Positions 34,704-42,710 of a DNA stretch of 64,000 nucleotides are shown here, one piece after another. Below the pieces are notes generated by a model that saw only the letters and a program-made list of their open reading frames with translations, was not told the DNA's origin and searched no databases. Within the stretch, counting starts at the first letter, position 1. The number at the start of each line of letters is the position of its first letter. The translations under genes and the position numbers were made by a program. Origin of the DNA: Galbitalea sp. SE-J8 (lineage in GTDB: Bacteria > Actinomycetota > Actinomycetes > Actinomycetales > Microbacteriaceae). The stretch is from the NCBI RefSeq assembly GCF_030345695.1, contig NZ_JAUASV010000003.1:62001-126000 (forward strand), given 5' to 3'.

Positions 34704-37372
34704 GATCCGACCGCCTCCGGGCTCACGGCCACGGGGGCGCCCGTGCGCGCCGATTCGTACGCCGCGAAGACGAGCTCGAGCGTGCGGGCGTTGTCGGCCG
34801 CGGGGGTCTCGGCGGCCGTCAGTCCGGCGGCGGCCGCGGCGAGGTGGCCGTTGCACGCGACGATCGCATCCTGCACGAGCGTGTACGGGTCGACGCTCCA
34901 CGCGTAGCGTCCGGGCGGATGCCGCCGGGTCACCCGTCCCGCGGCGGTCGTGCGCGTCACCGTGTGGTCGGGGCCGAGCTCGACCGTGCCCGCGTCGCCC
35001 TCGATCGTGATGAGCGTCTCGGGGAAGCGGTCGGCGATCCCGCGGCTCGCGTAGCTCAGCTCGACCGTGACGGTCAGGCCCGAGGCGTAGCCGAGCACGA
35101 CCGTCGCGACGTCCTCCCCGGCGATGCCGGGCGCGACGCTCGCGGTGCGGGCGTACACCTCGCTCGGATCGCCGAGCAGGAATCGCGCGACGTCGAACAG
35201 GTGCGGGCCCATGTCGAGCAGGATGAACCGGGGCTCGCGGCGCAGCGCCGGCTGGTTGGCGAAGACCGGGAAGCTCGAGTTGTAGCGGATGAGGCCGCGG
35301 AACGGCTCGCCGATGCTCGGCAGCTCGGCGGCGAGCGCGCGGATCGGCCGCTGCCAGCGCCAGTTCTCGTGCACGAGCACGGGCGTCGGGGCTGCGGCGG
35401 CCAGGGCGCCGATGGCCCGCACGTCGTCGAGGTCGTCGGCGAGCGGTTTCTGGCAGGCCACCGGGATCCCCGCGGCGACGGCGCGCTCGATGAGCGCGCG
35501 GTGGGTCGAGGGCGGCGTCACGATGTCGACGAGGTCGATCGCGTCGGGTCCGAGGGCCGCGATGGCCGCATCGAGCGTCGCGAAGACCGGTGCGCCGCAG
35601 CGGGCCGCGAGCGCCGCCGCCCCGGGATCGGGGTCGCACACGCCGACGCAGTGCACCGCGCCGGTCTGCAGCCAGGCGTCGAGCTGGTAGCCGGCCCAGA
35701 ACCCCGCGCCGACGAGCAGGACGCGCGTGACCGGGACGGCACGGATGCGCACGATCGCGGCGCCCGTGCGCTCCGGATCGGCGGCCGCTGCGGCGCGGAT
35801 CGCGAGCGAGACGGGAGCGTCGACGCGCGGAGCGCGGAACACGCCGTCGGCCCCGATGGCGCCCGTGTCGGTCGCGCCGGTGTCGATGGGGGCGCCGTCG
35901 ATGGGGCCGGTGTCGATGCCGTGCGGCCCGGCCGGCACCGACCAGTCGATCGCGCCCGCGTCCCCGGGGAGGTCGGCGCCGAACAGCTCGGCGTGGAAGG
36001 CGAGCGTCTGCCCCGCGGACAGCTCGGCGCGAGCCGGCTCGACCGCCGCTTGCGGAACCTCGGGCGCGCTCGTGTAGACCGCGACGACGCGTCCCGGGCC
36101 GGCGGTGTGACCGAGCGCCGCGCCCGGCTCGAACCGGGCGACCGGGCGGGGCAGCAGCGCCGCGGGATCGGGCGCGACGGCATCCGTGTGGGTGAGCAGC
36201 CGCATCCGGGGCAGGCGTGCGCCGTCGACCTCGACGCGGATGCCGTCCGCGCCGTCCCCGCCCGCCGACTCGACGACGATGGCGATCTCGCCGTCGGGCC
36301 CCCGGAACGCGGCGGCGCGCACCGCGGGGGAGTCGGTGGCGGTCGCGAGCACGTCGCTGTGCCGCGGCACGAAGCGCGTGAGCAGGCCCACCTCGTAGTA
36401 GCGCGGGCGGGGAGCGTCGGCGATCGCCGACGAGTCCCACAGCGTGTACGCGCCGTTCGTGTCGACGGACTCGTCGGGGTCCTCGGTCCACACCCCGTTG
36501 AGCTGCCAGACGAGCGCGGCGCGCAGCCCCTCGGCGGCCGCCGTCATCACGTGCCCGGTGTAGCCGCCCGCGAAGCCGCTGTCGCCCTCGCCCGGGAAGC
36601 CGAACTCGCTGAGCACGAGCGGATGCCCGGACGCGACATCGCGCCGCGCGGCGATCTCGCCCGCGAGGGAGTCGTGGTCGCCGCCGTAGACGTGGAAGCT
36701 GTACGCGTCGAACACGTCGCCGGCGAGCTCGTCCATGCGGGCCGTCCACTCGGGTGCGTCGACCTCCTCGGGTCCCCACAGGCCGACGAGGCCGCGCCGG
36801 CCGTCGGCGACGAGCCGGTCGTGCACGGCGCGCACCATGGCGGCGTAGTACGCCTGCTGGTCGCCGGGTGCGTCGAAGTCCCAGTCGCCGTTCGGCTCGT
36901 TGTAGAAGGCCAGGAACCGCACGTTCGCGTACCCGCGGGTCGCGACGAGCTCCCCGACCAGGTGCGAGGCGAGCGCCGCGAAGCCGTCGAGGTCGGCCGG
37001 GGCGCTGATGCGCGCCTCGGTGCCCGGGAGGGCGAACCAGGGCTGGATCGCCCGGCCGACCTTCCAGCCGACGTTGAGCACGACCTCCGTGCCCGCGTCG
37101 CGCAGGGCGTCGAGATACGGGTAGAGCGCGCGCATCGCCGGCGATTCGGCGTCGTACCCGCCCGGGCTCGTCTCGATCCAGTCGGTCTGGAACCACACCC
37201 GGGCCACGGCGGGCCTCAGCCGCGCGATGCGATCGCGATCGACCTCCCAGTGCGCCTCGGTGTAGCCGTGCGCGCGATTGGCGGGCATGAGCGCGACGGG
37301 GATGACGTCGACGCCCACCCCGAGGAAGTCCCGGTGCAGCACGCGGCGCGTGTCGATGCGCACGGTCGTCAT
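34700..37372 (-). CDS. Fusion: clan GH-A glycoside hydrolase, Ig-like domain and Gfo/Idh/MocA dehydrogenase
   Basis: One 890-residue frame without signal peptide. Residues 1-440 form a GH-A barrel with candidate acid/base E159 (FYNEPNGDWDF) and nucleophile E256 (VLSEFGFPG). Residues about 445-547 form an Ig-like domain with a TDTG/IDTG low-complexity loop. Residues 548-890 are an oxidoreductase: VLLVGAGFWAG (Rossmann), VACQKPLADD (EKP position, Q for E) and MGPHLFDVARFLLG. The first two parts are paralogous to the secreted 45.6-kb hydrolase. ATG 37372 has AGGA upstream; ATG options further up lack support. An operator lies at 37460. Coupled release and oxidation of a sugar in the cytosol is the obvious inference. 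A sequencing deletion could also have joined two genes. Confidence 0.88.
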   Translation of the reverse strand: MTTVRIDTRRVLHRDFLGVGVDVIPVALMPANRAHGYTEAHWEVDRDRIARLRPAVARVWFQTDWIETSPGGYDAESPAMRALYPYLDALRDAGTEVVLNVGWKVGRAIQPWFALPGTEARISAPADLDGFAALASHLVGELVATRGYANVRFLAFYNEPNGDWDFDAPGDQQAYYAAMVRAVHDRLVADGRRGLVGLWGPEEVDAPEWTARMDELAGDVFDAYSFHVYGGDHDSLAGEIAARRDVASGHPLVLSEFGFPGEGDSGFAGGYTGHVMTAAAEGLRAALVWQLNGVWTEDPDESVDTNGAYTLWDSSAIADAPRPRYYEVGLLTRFVPRHSDVLATATDSPAVRAAAFRGPDGEIAIVVESAGGDGADGIRVEVDGARLPRMRLLTHTDAVAPDPAALLPRPVARFEPGAALGHTAGPGRVVAVYTSAPEVPQAAVEPARAELSAGQTLAFHAELFGADLPGDAGAIDWSVPAGPHGIDTGPIDGAPIDTGATDTGAIGADGVFRAPRVDAPVSLAIRAAAAADPERTGAAIVRIRAVPVTRVLLVGAGFWAGYQLDAWLQTGAVHCVGVCDPDPGAAALAARCGAPVFATLDAAIAALGPDAIDLVDIVTPPSTHRALIERAVAAGIPVACQKPLADDLDDVRAIGALAAAAPTPVLVHENWRWQRPIRALAAELPSIGEPFRGLIRYNSSFPVFANQPALRREPRFILLDMGPHLFDVARFLLGDPSEVYARTASVAPGIAGEDVATVVLGYASGLTVTVELSYASRGIADRFPETLITIEGDAGTVELGPDHTVTRTTAAGRVTRRHPPGRYAWSVDPYTLVQDAIVACNGHLAAAAAGLTAAETPAADNARTLELVFAAYESARTGAPVAVSPEAVGS

Positions 37373-37459
37373 CGTCCTCGTCTCCACCCGTCCCGGATCG
37401 CGTCCGCCGAACGAGTGGGCGCCGCGCCGCGCTCGCCCGACGAGGGCCGGGAACCCGGC

Positions 37460-37477
37460 GAGACAACGTAGGACTCG
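37460..37477. promoter_or_regulatory. ACAACGT-type operator upstream of the fusion gene
   Basis: GAGACAACGTAGGACTCG differs from the site at 21266-21283 by a single base. It lies 88 bp upstream of the fusion start and just after the R4 stop, so it most likely controls the fusion gene's own promoter. Confidence 0.65.
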
Positions 37478-37522
37478 GATCACAGTAGCCGAGCCCGGGG
37501 TGCCGCAGCAAGGCCGTCGGCG

Positions 37523-38515
37523 TCAGACCAGGGCGCCGCCGCGTCGCACGAGCTCGGTGGGCAGCAGCACGCGCTCGAGCGGCGAGTCGTCGCCGTCCAT
37601 CCGGCGCAGCAGCAGCTCGGCCGCGCGCTCGCCGAGAGCCCGGGTGTCGTAGTCGACGATGAGCACCTCGAACGGCAGCAGGTGCGACACCTCGAAGTCG
37701 TCGAAGCCCGCGACGTCCACCGCGGAGCCAGCCCGCAGGATGGCCTCGACCGCGCCGACCGTGATGCGGTTGTTGGCGCAGAACAGCGCGGTCGGCGGGT
37801 CCGCCGACGCGAGCAGCGCGGATGCCGCTTCCGCGGCCTGCGCGGGACGGTGCAGGTCGGTGACGATGATGTCGGCCTCGAGGCCGGCCTCGGCGAACGC
37901 GGCCCGCGCCCCCTCGAGCCGCTCGGTCATCGTGAAGATCGCGAGCGCATCGAGCAGCAGGCCGATCCGGCGGTGTCCGCGGGCGACGAGGTCGGCGATC
38001 GCCGCGGCCGCGCCGCCGCGGTTGTCGATGAGCACCGCATCCGCCTCGAGGCCCTCGGCCGGGCGGTCGATGAAGACGACGGGCGTGCCGAGCCGGATCT
38101 CGGCCGCGAGATAGGCGTGATCGGCGCGGGTCGGCACCACGAGGAGCCCCCCGGCGCGGCGCTGGCACAGGTCGAGCGCGAGGGTGCGCTCGGTGTCGGC
38201 GCTCTCCTCCGAGCTCGCCATCATCACCTGGTAGCCGTTCTCGACCGCGACGCGCGAGACGCCGCTCGCGATGGTGGTGTAGAACGCGTTCGACAGGTCG
38301 GCGGTGACGAGCCCGATGAGGTCGGACTTGCCGGCGCGCAGGTTCGCGGCGACCATGTTGCGCCGGAAGCCGAGGCGTTCCATGGACGCCTGCACCCGCT
38401 CCGCGAGCGCCGGATCGACCGTGGGCACCAGGTTGATCACGCGGGACACGGTCTTGAGGCTCACGCCCGCGTCGGCGGCGACGTCGACCATGGTCGGTCG
38501 CTCGCTCCGCGCCAT
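37523..38515 (-). CDS. LacI-family transcriptional regulator (R4)
   Basis: The 330-residue regulator starts at ATG 38515 after GAGGGGG. Helix-turn-helix: TMVDVAADAGVSLKTVSRVI; the hinge and effector domain (GLVTADLSNAFYTTIASGVS) are complete. It follows the ManA-type gene by 75 bp on the same strand, so it is probably read from the operator-bearing promoter at 40.61 kb and would regulate itself. This position, flanked by operators at 37.46 and 40.61 kb, makes it my first choice for the ACAACGTTGT-binding repressor, ahead of R2. Confidence 0.92.
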   Translation of the reverse strand: MARSERPTMVDVAADAGVSLKTVSRVINLVPTVDPALAERVQASMERLGFRRNMVAANLRAGKSDLIGLVTADLSNAFYTTIASGVSRVAVENGYQVMMASSEESADTERTLALDLCQRRAGGLLVVPTRADHAYLAAEIRLGTPVVFIDRPAEGLEADAVLIDNRGGAAAAIADLVARGHRRIGLLLDALAIFTMTERLEGARAAFAEAGLEADIIVTDLHRPAQAAEAASALLASADPPTALFCANNRITVGAVEAILRAGSAVDVAGFDDFEVSHLLPFEVLIVDYDTRALGERAAELLLRRMDGDDSPLERVLLPTELVRRGGALV

Positions 38516-38590
38516 CCGTGCCCCCTCGATCCCTCGACCGCGCCGTCGCGATCCGCCCCATCGTATCGAGCGGGCCCGAGCCGGGCCGCG

Positions 38591-39589
38591 TCAGCGCGGT
38601 GCGGGCGGGCGGCAGACGAGCACCTCGCCGTCGCCGACGAGGCGGGCGGGGCCCGCGCTCCACGGCACGAGCGCCGTGCTGCCGGCGGGCAGCGCGGGCC
38701 CGTCGTCGCCGAGGCGGAACGCGCCCCGCAGCACGACGACGACCGCGAATCCCGGCTCGAGCACCGGGTCGGGGCCGATCCGGTGCTCGAGCCGGAAATA
38801 CCGGTTGGATGCCGCGGGAAGCACCGAGCCGCCCTCGCCGGCCGGGCGCACCAGCTCGTCGAGCTCCGCAGCGGACCGGGCGCGCAGCTCGATCGCGTCG
38901 AGCGCGACGTCGAAGCCGAGACCGAGGTGACCGTCGCGCGCCCCGTCGAGCGCGAAGTCGCGCCACTCCACGAGGATCGACAGGTCCTCGGGCTGCTGCA
39001 GCTCGACGAGCAGGATGCCGGCGCCGATCGCGTGCAGCACGCCCGGCGGCACGAACACGACGTCACCGGCGTCGACGCGGCGCCGGTGCAGCCGCGCCAG
39101 GAGCGCCTCGGTGTCCTGCGCCGCGACGAGCGCCTCCAGCTCGGCGCGCGGCAGCTCGTGCTCGAGGCCGAGGTGGATCTCGCCGCCGCTCAGCAGGTAC
39201 CAGGCCTCCGCCTTGCCGTGGGCGCGGCCGAGGGTGCGGGCGGCGAACGCGTCGTCCGGGTGGGCGTGCACCGGCAGTCGCTCGCCCGCGTCGAGCAGCT
39301 TCACGAGCAGCCGGGTGTCGGCGCCGAACGCGGCCACGTGCTCGGGACCGAGCCAGCGCTCCGGCTGCTGGGCGACCGCCGCGGCGAGCGTGCGCCCGTC
39401 GGGCAGCGTCGTGAGCCCGAGGCGCGCCTCGCCCGCGAGGGTCGTCGTCGAGGCCACCCAGTCCTCGGGCACGCGCTCGCCCGCGTCCGGCTCGCCGCGG
39501 AACCGGGCGATGCCGGCCCCGCCGCGGTAGAAGCGCTCGGGCGGGCGGTTCGAGGGCAGCAGCACGACATCCGTCGTCGACGCGCTCAT
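38591..39589 (-). CDS. manA: Mannose-6-phosphate isomerase, class I type
   Basis: This 332-residue cupin-fold metalloenzyme interconverts mannose-6-phosphate and fructose-6-phosphate. Metal-site motifs are present: ERLPVHAHPDD, GKAEAWYLLSGGE and VFVPPGVLHAIGAGILLVEL, plus the substrate arginine region near QQPEDLSILVEW. It is somewhat shorter than the roughly 390-residue housekeeping enzymes and begins directly at the barrel, so it may be a pathway-specific paralogue. ATG 39589 overlaps the kinase stop (ATGA). With the GH2 beta-mannosidase in the same inferred regulon, processing of mannose is plausible. Confidence 0.85.
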   Translation of the reverse strand: MSASTTDVVLLPSNRPPERFYRGGAGIARFRGEPDAGERVPEDWVASTTTLAGEARLGLTTLPDGRTLAAAVAQQPERWLGPEHVAAFGADTRLLVKLLDAGERLPVHAHPDDAFAARTLGRAHGKAEAWYLLSGGEIHLGLEHELPRAELEALVAAQDTEALLARLHRRRVDAGDVVFVPPGVLHAIGAGILLVELQQPEDLSILVEWRDFALDGARDGHLGLGFDVALDAIELRARSAAELDELVRPAGEGGSVLPAASNRYFRLEHRIGPDPVLEPGFAVVVVLRGAFRLGDDGPALPAGSTALVPWSAGPARLVGDGEVLVCRPPAPR

Positions 39590-40593
39590 GCCGACACCCC
39601 GCTCACCGCGCCCATGGCGTGCAGGGCGCTGTCCTGCGCGAGCCGCATGGCGCGCTCGGCGCTCTCGCCGCGCAGCATCGCCGCGAGCAGCCCCGCCGTG
39701 GAGGCGTCCCCGGCGCCGTTCGTCGATCGTGCGTCGGGAGCGCTCACCGCGGGGCGGTGCAGGCGCCGCCCCGCCCAGTCGTGAGCGAGGCCGGCGAGCA
39801 CGGGCCCGGCGGCGAGCAGGCGTTCGACGGATGCGGCGCCCAGGTGCAGTCCGCCGGCCCCCGCCGAGATCGCGACCACGCCGACGCCGGCCGCCAGCAG
39901 CTCGTCGACGAGCGCCTCCGCCCGGGCGGGCGAGTAGGGCTCGCCGAGGCGCAGCGCCGACGACAGGTCGTCGAAGCTCGGGCTGAGGATGTCGGTGACC
40001 GGGGCGATCGACGCGAGCAGTGCGCGCCAGTCGGTGCGCGCCGCCGACGACTCGGAGTCGACGACGGCGAGGTCGAGCGAGGTCGTGGCGCCGGCCCGGC
40101 GGGCGCGCTCGAACAGCCGGGCGATCGGGGCGCCGCCGTGGGCGAGCGTGGCGGGAAGCAGCGAGGGGTACCCGAGGTGCACGAGCGCCGCGCCGCGCGG
40201 ATCGACCTCGTCGCCCGTGAACCGCGCGTTGGCGCCGATGTGGTGCCAGAACGTGCGATCCCGCCCCGGCGGCTCGACGACGATCGAGTACGAGGTGGAC
40301 GAGTCGGCGTCGACCGCGAGGCCGGAGGCGTCGATGCCGTCCGCGTCGAGCACGTCGCGCAGGCTCGCGGCGAGCGCGTCGTCGCCGACGCGCCCGACCG
40401 CCGTCACCGCGACGCCCAGGCGCTGCAGCTCGCGGCCGGTGTTGGCGACCGATCCGCCGGCGCTGCAGCCCATCGATCCGACCTCGATGAGGTGGCCGGG
40501 GCGCAGGTACGACTCGTCCGGCGCGGCGGGCGAGTCGCGCAGATCGGGCGCGAGGTCGAGGCAGACGTGGCCTGCGACGATGACGATGGTCAC
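39586..40593 (-). CDS. PfkB-family carbohydrate kinase
   Basis: The 335-residue kinase starts at GTG 40593 after GGAGGG; the longer upstream frame would run through the operator. PfkB signatures are the N-terminal GGSVANTGRELQRLGV and the C-terminal catalytic motif STNGAGDASTAGLL (D of GAGD as base). A characteristic FWHHIGANARF lies near residue 125. The usual DTTGAGD is STNGAGD here, still compatible with catalysis. It phosphorylates a sugar or sugar acid, and its pairing with the ManA-type isomerase points to a hexose. The unit is divergent from the aldolase operon, with a perfect operator between them. Confidence 0.88.
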   Translation of the reverse strand: MTIVIVAGHVCLDLAPDLRDSPAAPDESYLRPGHLIEVGSMGCSAGGSVANTGRELQRLGVAVTAVGRVGDDALAASLRDVLDADGIDASGLAVDADSSTSYSIVVEPPGRDRTFWHHIGANARFTGDEVDPRGAALVHLGYPSLLPATLAHGGAPIARLFERARRAGATTSLDLAVVDSESSAARTDWRALLASIAPVTDILSPSFDDLSSALRLGEPYSPARAEALVDELLAAGVGVVAISAGAGGLHLGAASVERLLAAGPVLAGLAHDWAGRRLHRPAVSAPDARSTNGAGDASTAGLLAAMLRGESAERAMRLAQDSALHAMGAVSGVSA

Positions 40594-40609
40594 GGCGTTC
40601 CCTCCACTG

Positions 40610-40621
40610 GACAACGTTGTC
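40610..40621. promoter_or_regulatory. Perfect operator GACAACGTTGTC between kinase and aldolase operons
   Basis: A perfect 12-bp palindrome, with CACTG to the left and CAGTG to the right extending the symmetry by one offset base. It lies 16 bp from the kinase start and about 98 bp from the aldolase start, so it can control both divergent units. Confidence 0.75.
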
Positions 40622-40657
40622 TCAGTGAGATTAGTGTGGATTCGGCCCGGCGGCAAA

Positions 40658-40677
40658 CCGTTCGTGATCGCGAACGG
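40658..40677. other. Inverted repeat in the aldolase leader
   Basis: CCGTTCG and CGAACGG flank TGATCG. It may be an mRNA hairpin or a second, different protein site. It lies between the operator and the aldolase ribosome site. Confidence 0.4.
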
Positions 40678-40718
40678 CCGCCGAGGTCCGATTCCGTACG
40701 ACGAAGGACCCCACCGCA

Positions 40719-41558
40719 ATGACGCCGTTCCGCCTCAACAGACTCTTCGATCCCCGATCCGGCCGCGCTCTCGACGTCGCCGTCGACCACGGCTTCTTCG
40801 GGGAGCCCTCGTTCCTCACCGGGATCGAGAACATGGATGCCGTGGTCGCGGCGCTCGTGGCCGCCGGCCCCGACGCGATCCAGCTCACCGCCGGCCAGGC
40901 GCGGCTGCTGCAGCGCGTGCCCGGCAAGGACAAGCCCGCGCTCGTGCTGCGGACGGACGTCGCGAACGTCTACGGACGACCGCTCGACCCGCACCTGTTC
41001 AGCCACCACCTCCCGCACGCCATCGAGGAGGCGGTGCGCCTCGACGCCGTCGCCGTGTGCGTGAACCTCATGCAGCTGCCGGACCGTCCCGAGGTGCGCG
41101 AGGCCGGCATCCTGTCGATCATGGCGCTGCGCCGGGAGGCCACGCGCTACGGCATCCCGCTCATGATCGAGCCGCTCGTGATGCGCGGCGGCGACGCCGG
41201 GGGATACCTCGTCGACGGCGACACCGCGAAGATCACGACGCTCGTGCGCCAGGCGCGCGAGCTCGGCGCCGACCTGATCAAGGCCGACCCGACGGACGAC
41301 ATCGAGGACTACCACCGCGTCATCGAGGTCGCGGGCGACACCCCGGTGCTCGTGCGCGGCGGCGGCCGGGTCGACGACCGCACGCTGCTCGAGCGCACCG
41401 TCGCGGTGCTCGACCAGGGCGCGCGCGGCATCGTCTACGGGCGCAACATCATCCAGCATCCGTCGCCCACCGCGATCACCCGCGCCCTGCTCGCGATCCT
41501 GCACGAGGGCGCGAGCGTCGACTCCGCGCTCGCGATCGTCGAGGGGGCGGCCGCGTGA
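40719..41558 (+). CDS. Class I aldolase of the DhnA/LacD/LsrF-type (beta/alpha)8 group
   Basis: The 279-residue protein starts at ATG 40719 after GAAGGA. Visible family blocks are ALDVAVDHGFFGEP near the N-terminus, the Schiff-base candidate K188 in DLIKADPTDD, and the phosphate-binding end VRGGGRV and GIVYGRNIIQHPSP. Members split phosphorylated keto-sugars into two smaller carbonyl compounds. The upstream PfkB kinase and this aldolase form a classic phosphorylate-then-cleave pair. It is coupled (GTGA) to the downstream oxidoreductase. Which ketose or keto-acid phosphate it cleaves cannot be read from sequence. Confidence 0.85.
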   Translation: MTPFRLNRLFDPRSGRALDVAVDHGFFGEPSFLTGIENMDAVVAALVAAGPDAIQLTAGQARLLQRVPGKDKPALVLRTDVANVYGRPLDPHLFSHHLPHAIEEAVRLDAVAVCVNLMQLPDRPEVREAGILSIMALRREATRYGIPLMIEPLVMRGGDAGGYLVDGDTAKITTLVRQARELGADLIKADPTDDIEDYHRVIEVAGDTPVLVRGGGRVDDRTLLERTVAVLDQGARGIVYGRNIIQHPSPTAITRALLAILHEGASVDSALAIVEGAAA

Positions 41559-42703
41559 GCGCGCGCGAGGTCGGCATCGGCATCATCGGCGGCGGCCTGA
41601 TGGGCCGCGAGATCGCCGCGGCCCTCGAGCGCTGGCCGGCCCTCGTCGACCACCCGGTGCGCCCGCGGCTGCGCGCGGTGTGCGACCTGAACCCGGCCGT
41701 GCTGCCCTGGTTCGAGCAGATCGGCTCGGTCGAGTCGCTCGTCACCGACTACCACGACCTGCTCGCCGACGACCGCGTCGACGTCGTCTACGTCGCGGTG
41801 CGCCACGACCTGCACGAGCAGCTCTACGTCGACACCGTGCGGGCGGGCAAGGCGCTGCTCGCCGAGAAGCCGTTCGGCATCGACGAGGGCACGGCCGAGC
41901 GCATCGTCGAGGCGATCGACGACACCGGCGCCTTCGTGCGCTGCTCGAGCGAGATGCCGTTCTTCCCCGGCGCGCAGGCGGCGCTCCGCTACCTCGCCTC
42001 CGGGGCGGTCGGGCGCATCATCCGCGCCCGCAGCGCCTTCCTGCACTCGAGCGACCTCGACGTGACGAAGCCGATCAACTGGAAGCGTCAGGCCCGGTTC
42101 TGCGGCGAGGCCGGGGTGATGAACGATCTCGGCCTGCACGCCTGGCACCTGCCGTTGCGCCTCGGCTGGACGCCGCGCGTGCTGAGCGCTGCGCTGCAGG
42201 ACATCGTGCCCGAGCGTCCCGGCCCCGACGGCACGCTCGTGCCGTGCGACACCTGGGACAACGCGGCGCTCCGCGGGCCGGTCGAGCACGAGCTCGGCGA
42301 GTTCGTGCTCGACGTGGAGACGAAGCGCATCGCTCCCGGGAACAAGAACACCTGGCTGTTCGAGGTCGAGGGGCTCGACGGCGGCGTGCGCTTCTCCACC
42401 GCCGACCCGATCGGCGTCGAGCTGTTCCGCGTGATCGACGTGCCGGGCTCGGGGTCGGAGCAGAGCTGGCAGCGCATCGAGGTGGGCAGTCAGTCGGCCT
42501 GGCCGACCGTGACCGGGGGCATCTTCGGCACCGGGTTCTCGGACGCGATCCTGCAGATGTGGGCCTCGTTCCTGGCCGAGTGGGCGGGGGAGCTCGCCGA
42601 CCGCTTCGCGTGCGCGTCGCCGCGCGAGGCGCTCGCGAGCCACCGGATGGCGCGGGCCGCCCTGCGCGCGCACGCCGAGGGACGAGCGGTCGCACCGGTC
42701 TGA
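41555..42703 (+). CDS. Gfo/Idh/MocA-family oxidoreductase
   Basis: The 382-residue NAD(P)-dependent enzyme starts at GTG 41555, overlapping the aldolase stop. The Rossmann motif is GIGIIGGGLMGREIA and the EKP motif is intact (LLAEKPFGIDEG). The substrate-domain block CGEAGVMNDLGLHAWHLPLR carries the usual D-x-x-x-H pair. In contrast to the enzyme at 1.9 kb all classical residues are present. It likely oxidises a hydroxyl of the sugar or sugar acid in the regulon's pathway. Only seven bases separate its stop from the convergent FAD-dehydrogenase gene. Confidence 0.88.
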   Translation: MSAREVGIGIIGGGLMGREIAAALERWPALVDHPVRPRLRAVCDLNPAVLPWFEQIGSVESLVTDYHDLLADDRVDVVYVAVRHDLHEQLYVDTVRAGKALLAEKPFGIDEGTAERIVEAIDDTGAFVRCSSEMPFFPGAQAALRYLASGAVGRIIRARSAFLHSSDLDVTKPINWKRQARFCGEAGVMNDLGLHAWHLPLRLGWTPRVLSAALQDIVPERPGPDGTLVPCDTWDNAALRGPVEHELGEFVLDVETKRIAPGNKNTWLFEVEGLDGGVRFSTADPIGVELFRVIDVPGSGSEQSWQRIEVGSQSAWPTVTGGIFGTGFSDAILQMWASFLAEWAGELADRFACASPREALASHRMARAALRAHAEGRAVAPV

Positions 42704-42710
42704 CGCCGGG

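Noticed and set aside
32460-38966. A 2168-codon minus-strand open frame
   Set aside because: It runs antisense through the plus-strand MalG and GH13 genes and out of frame through the fusion and R4. It is Arg/Pro/Ala-rich without any domain and is a typical shadow frame in 70% GC DNA.
38591-41558. Sulfoquinovose (sulfo-EMP) pathway reading of kinase plus class I aldolase
   Set aside because: The PfkB kinase and DhnA-type aldolase would fit, but no sulfoquinovose isomerase or sulfolactaldehyde reductase is visible, and the GH31 gene at 62.6 kb belongs to a separate ROK operon without the shared operator.
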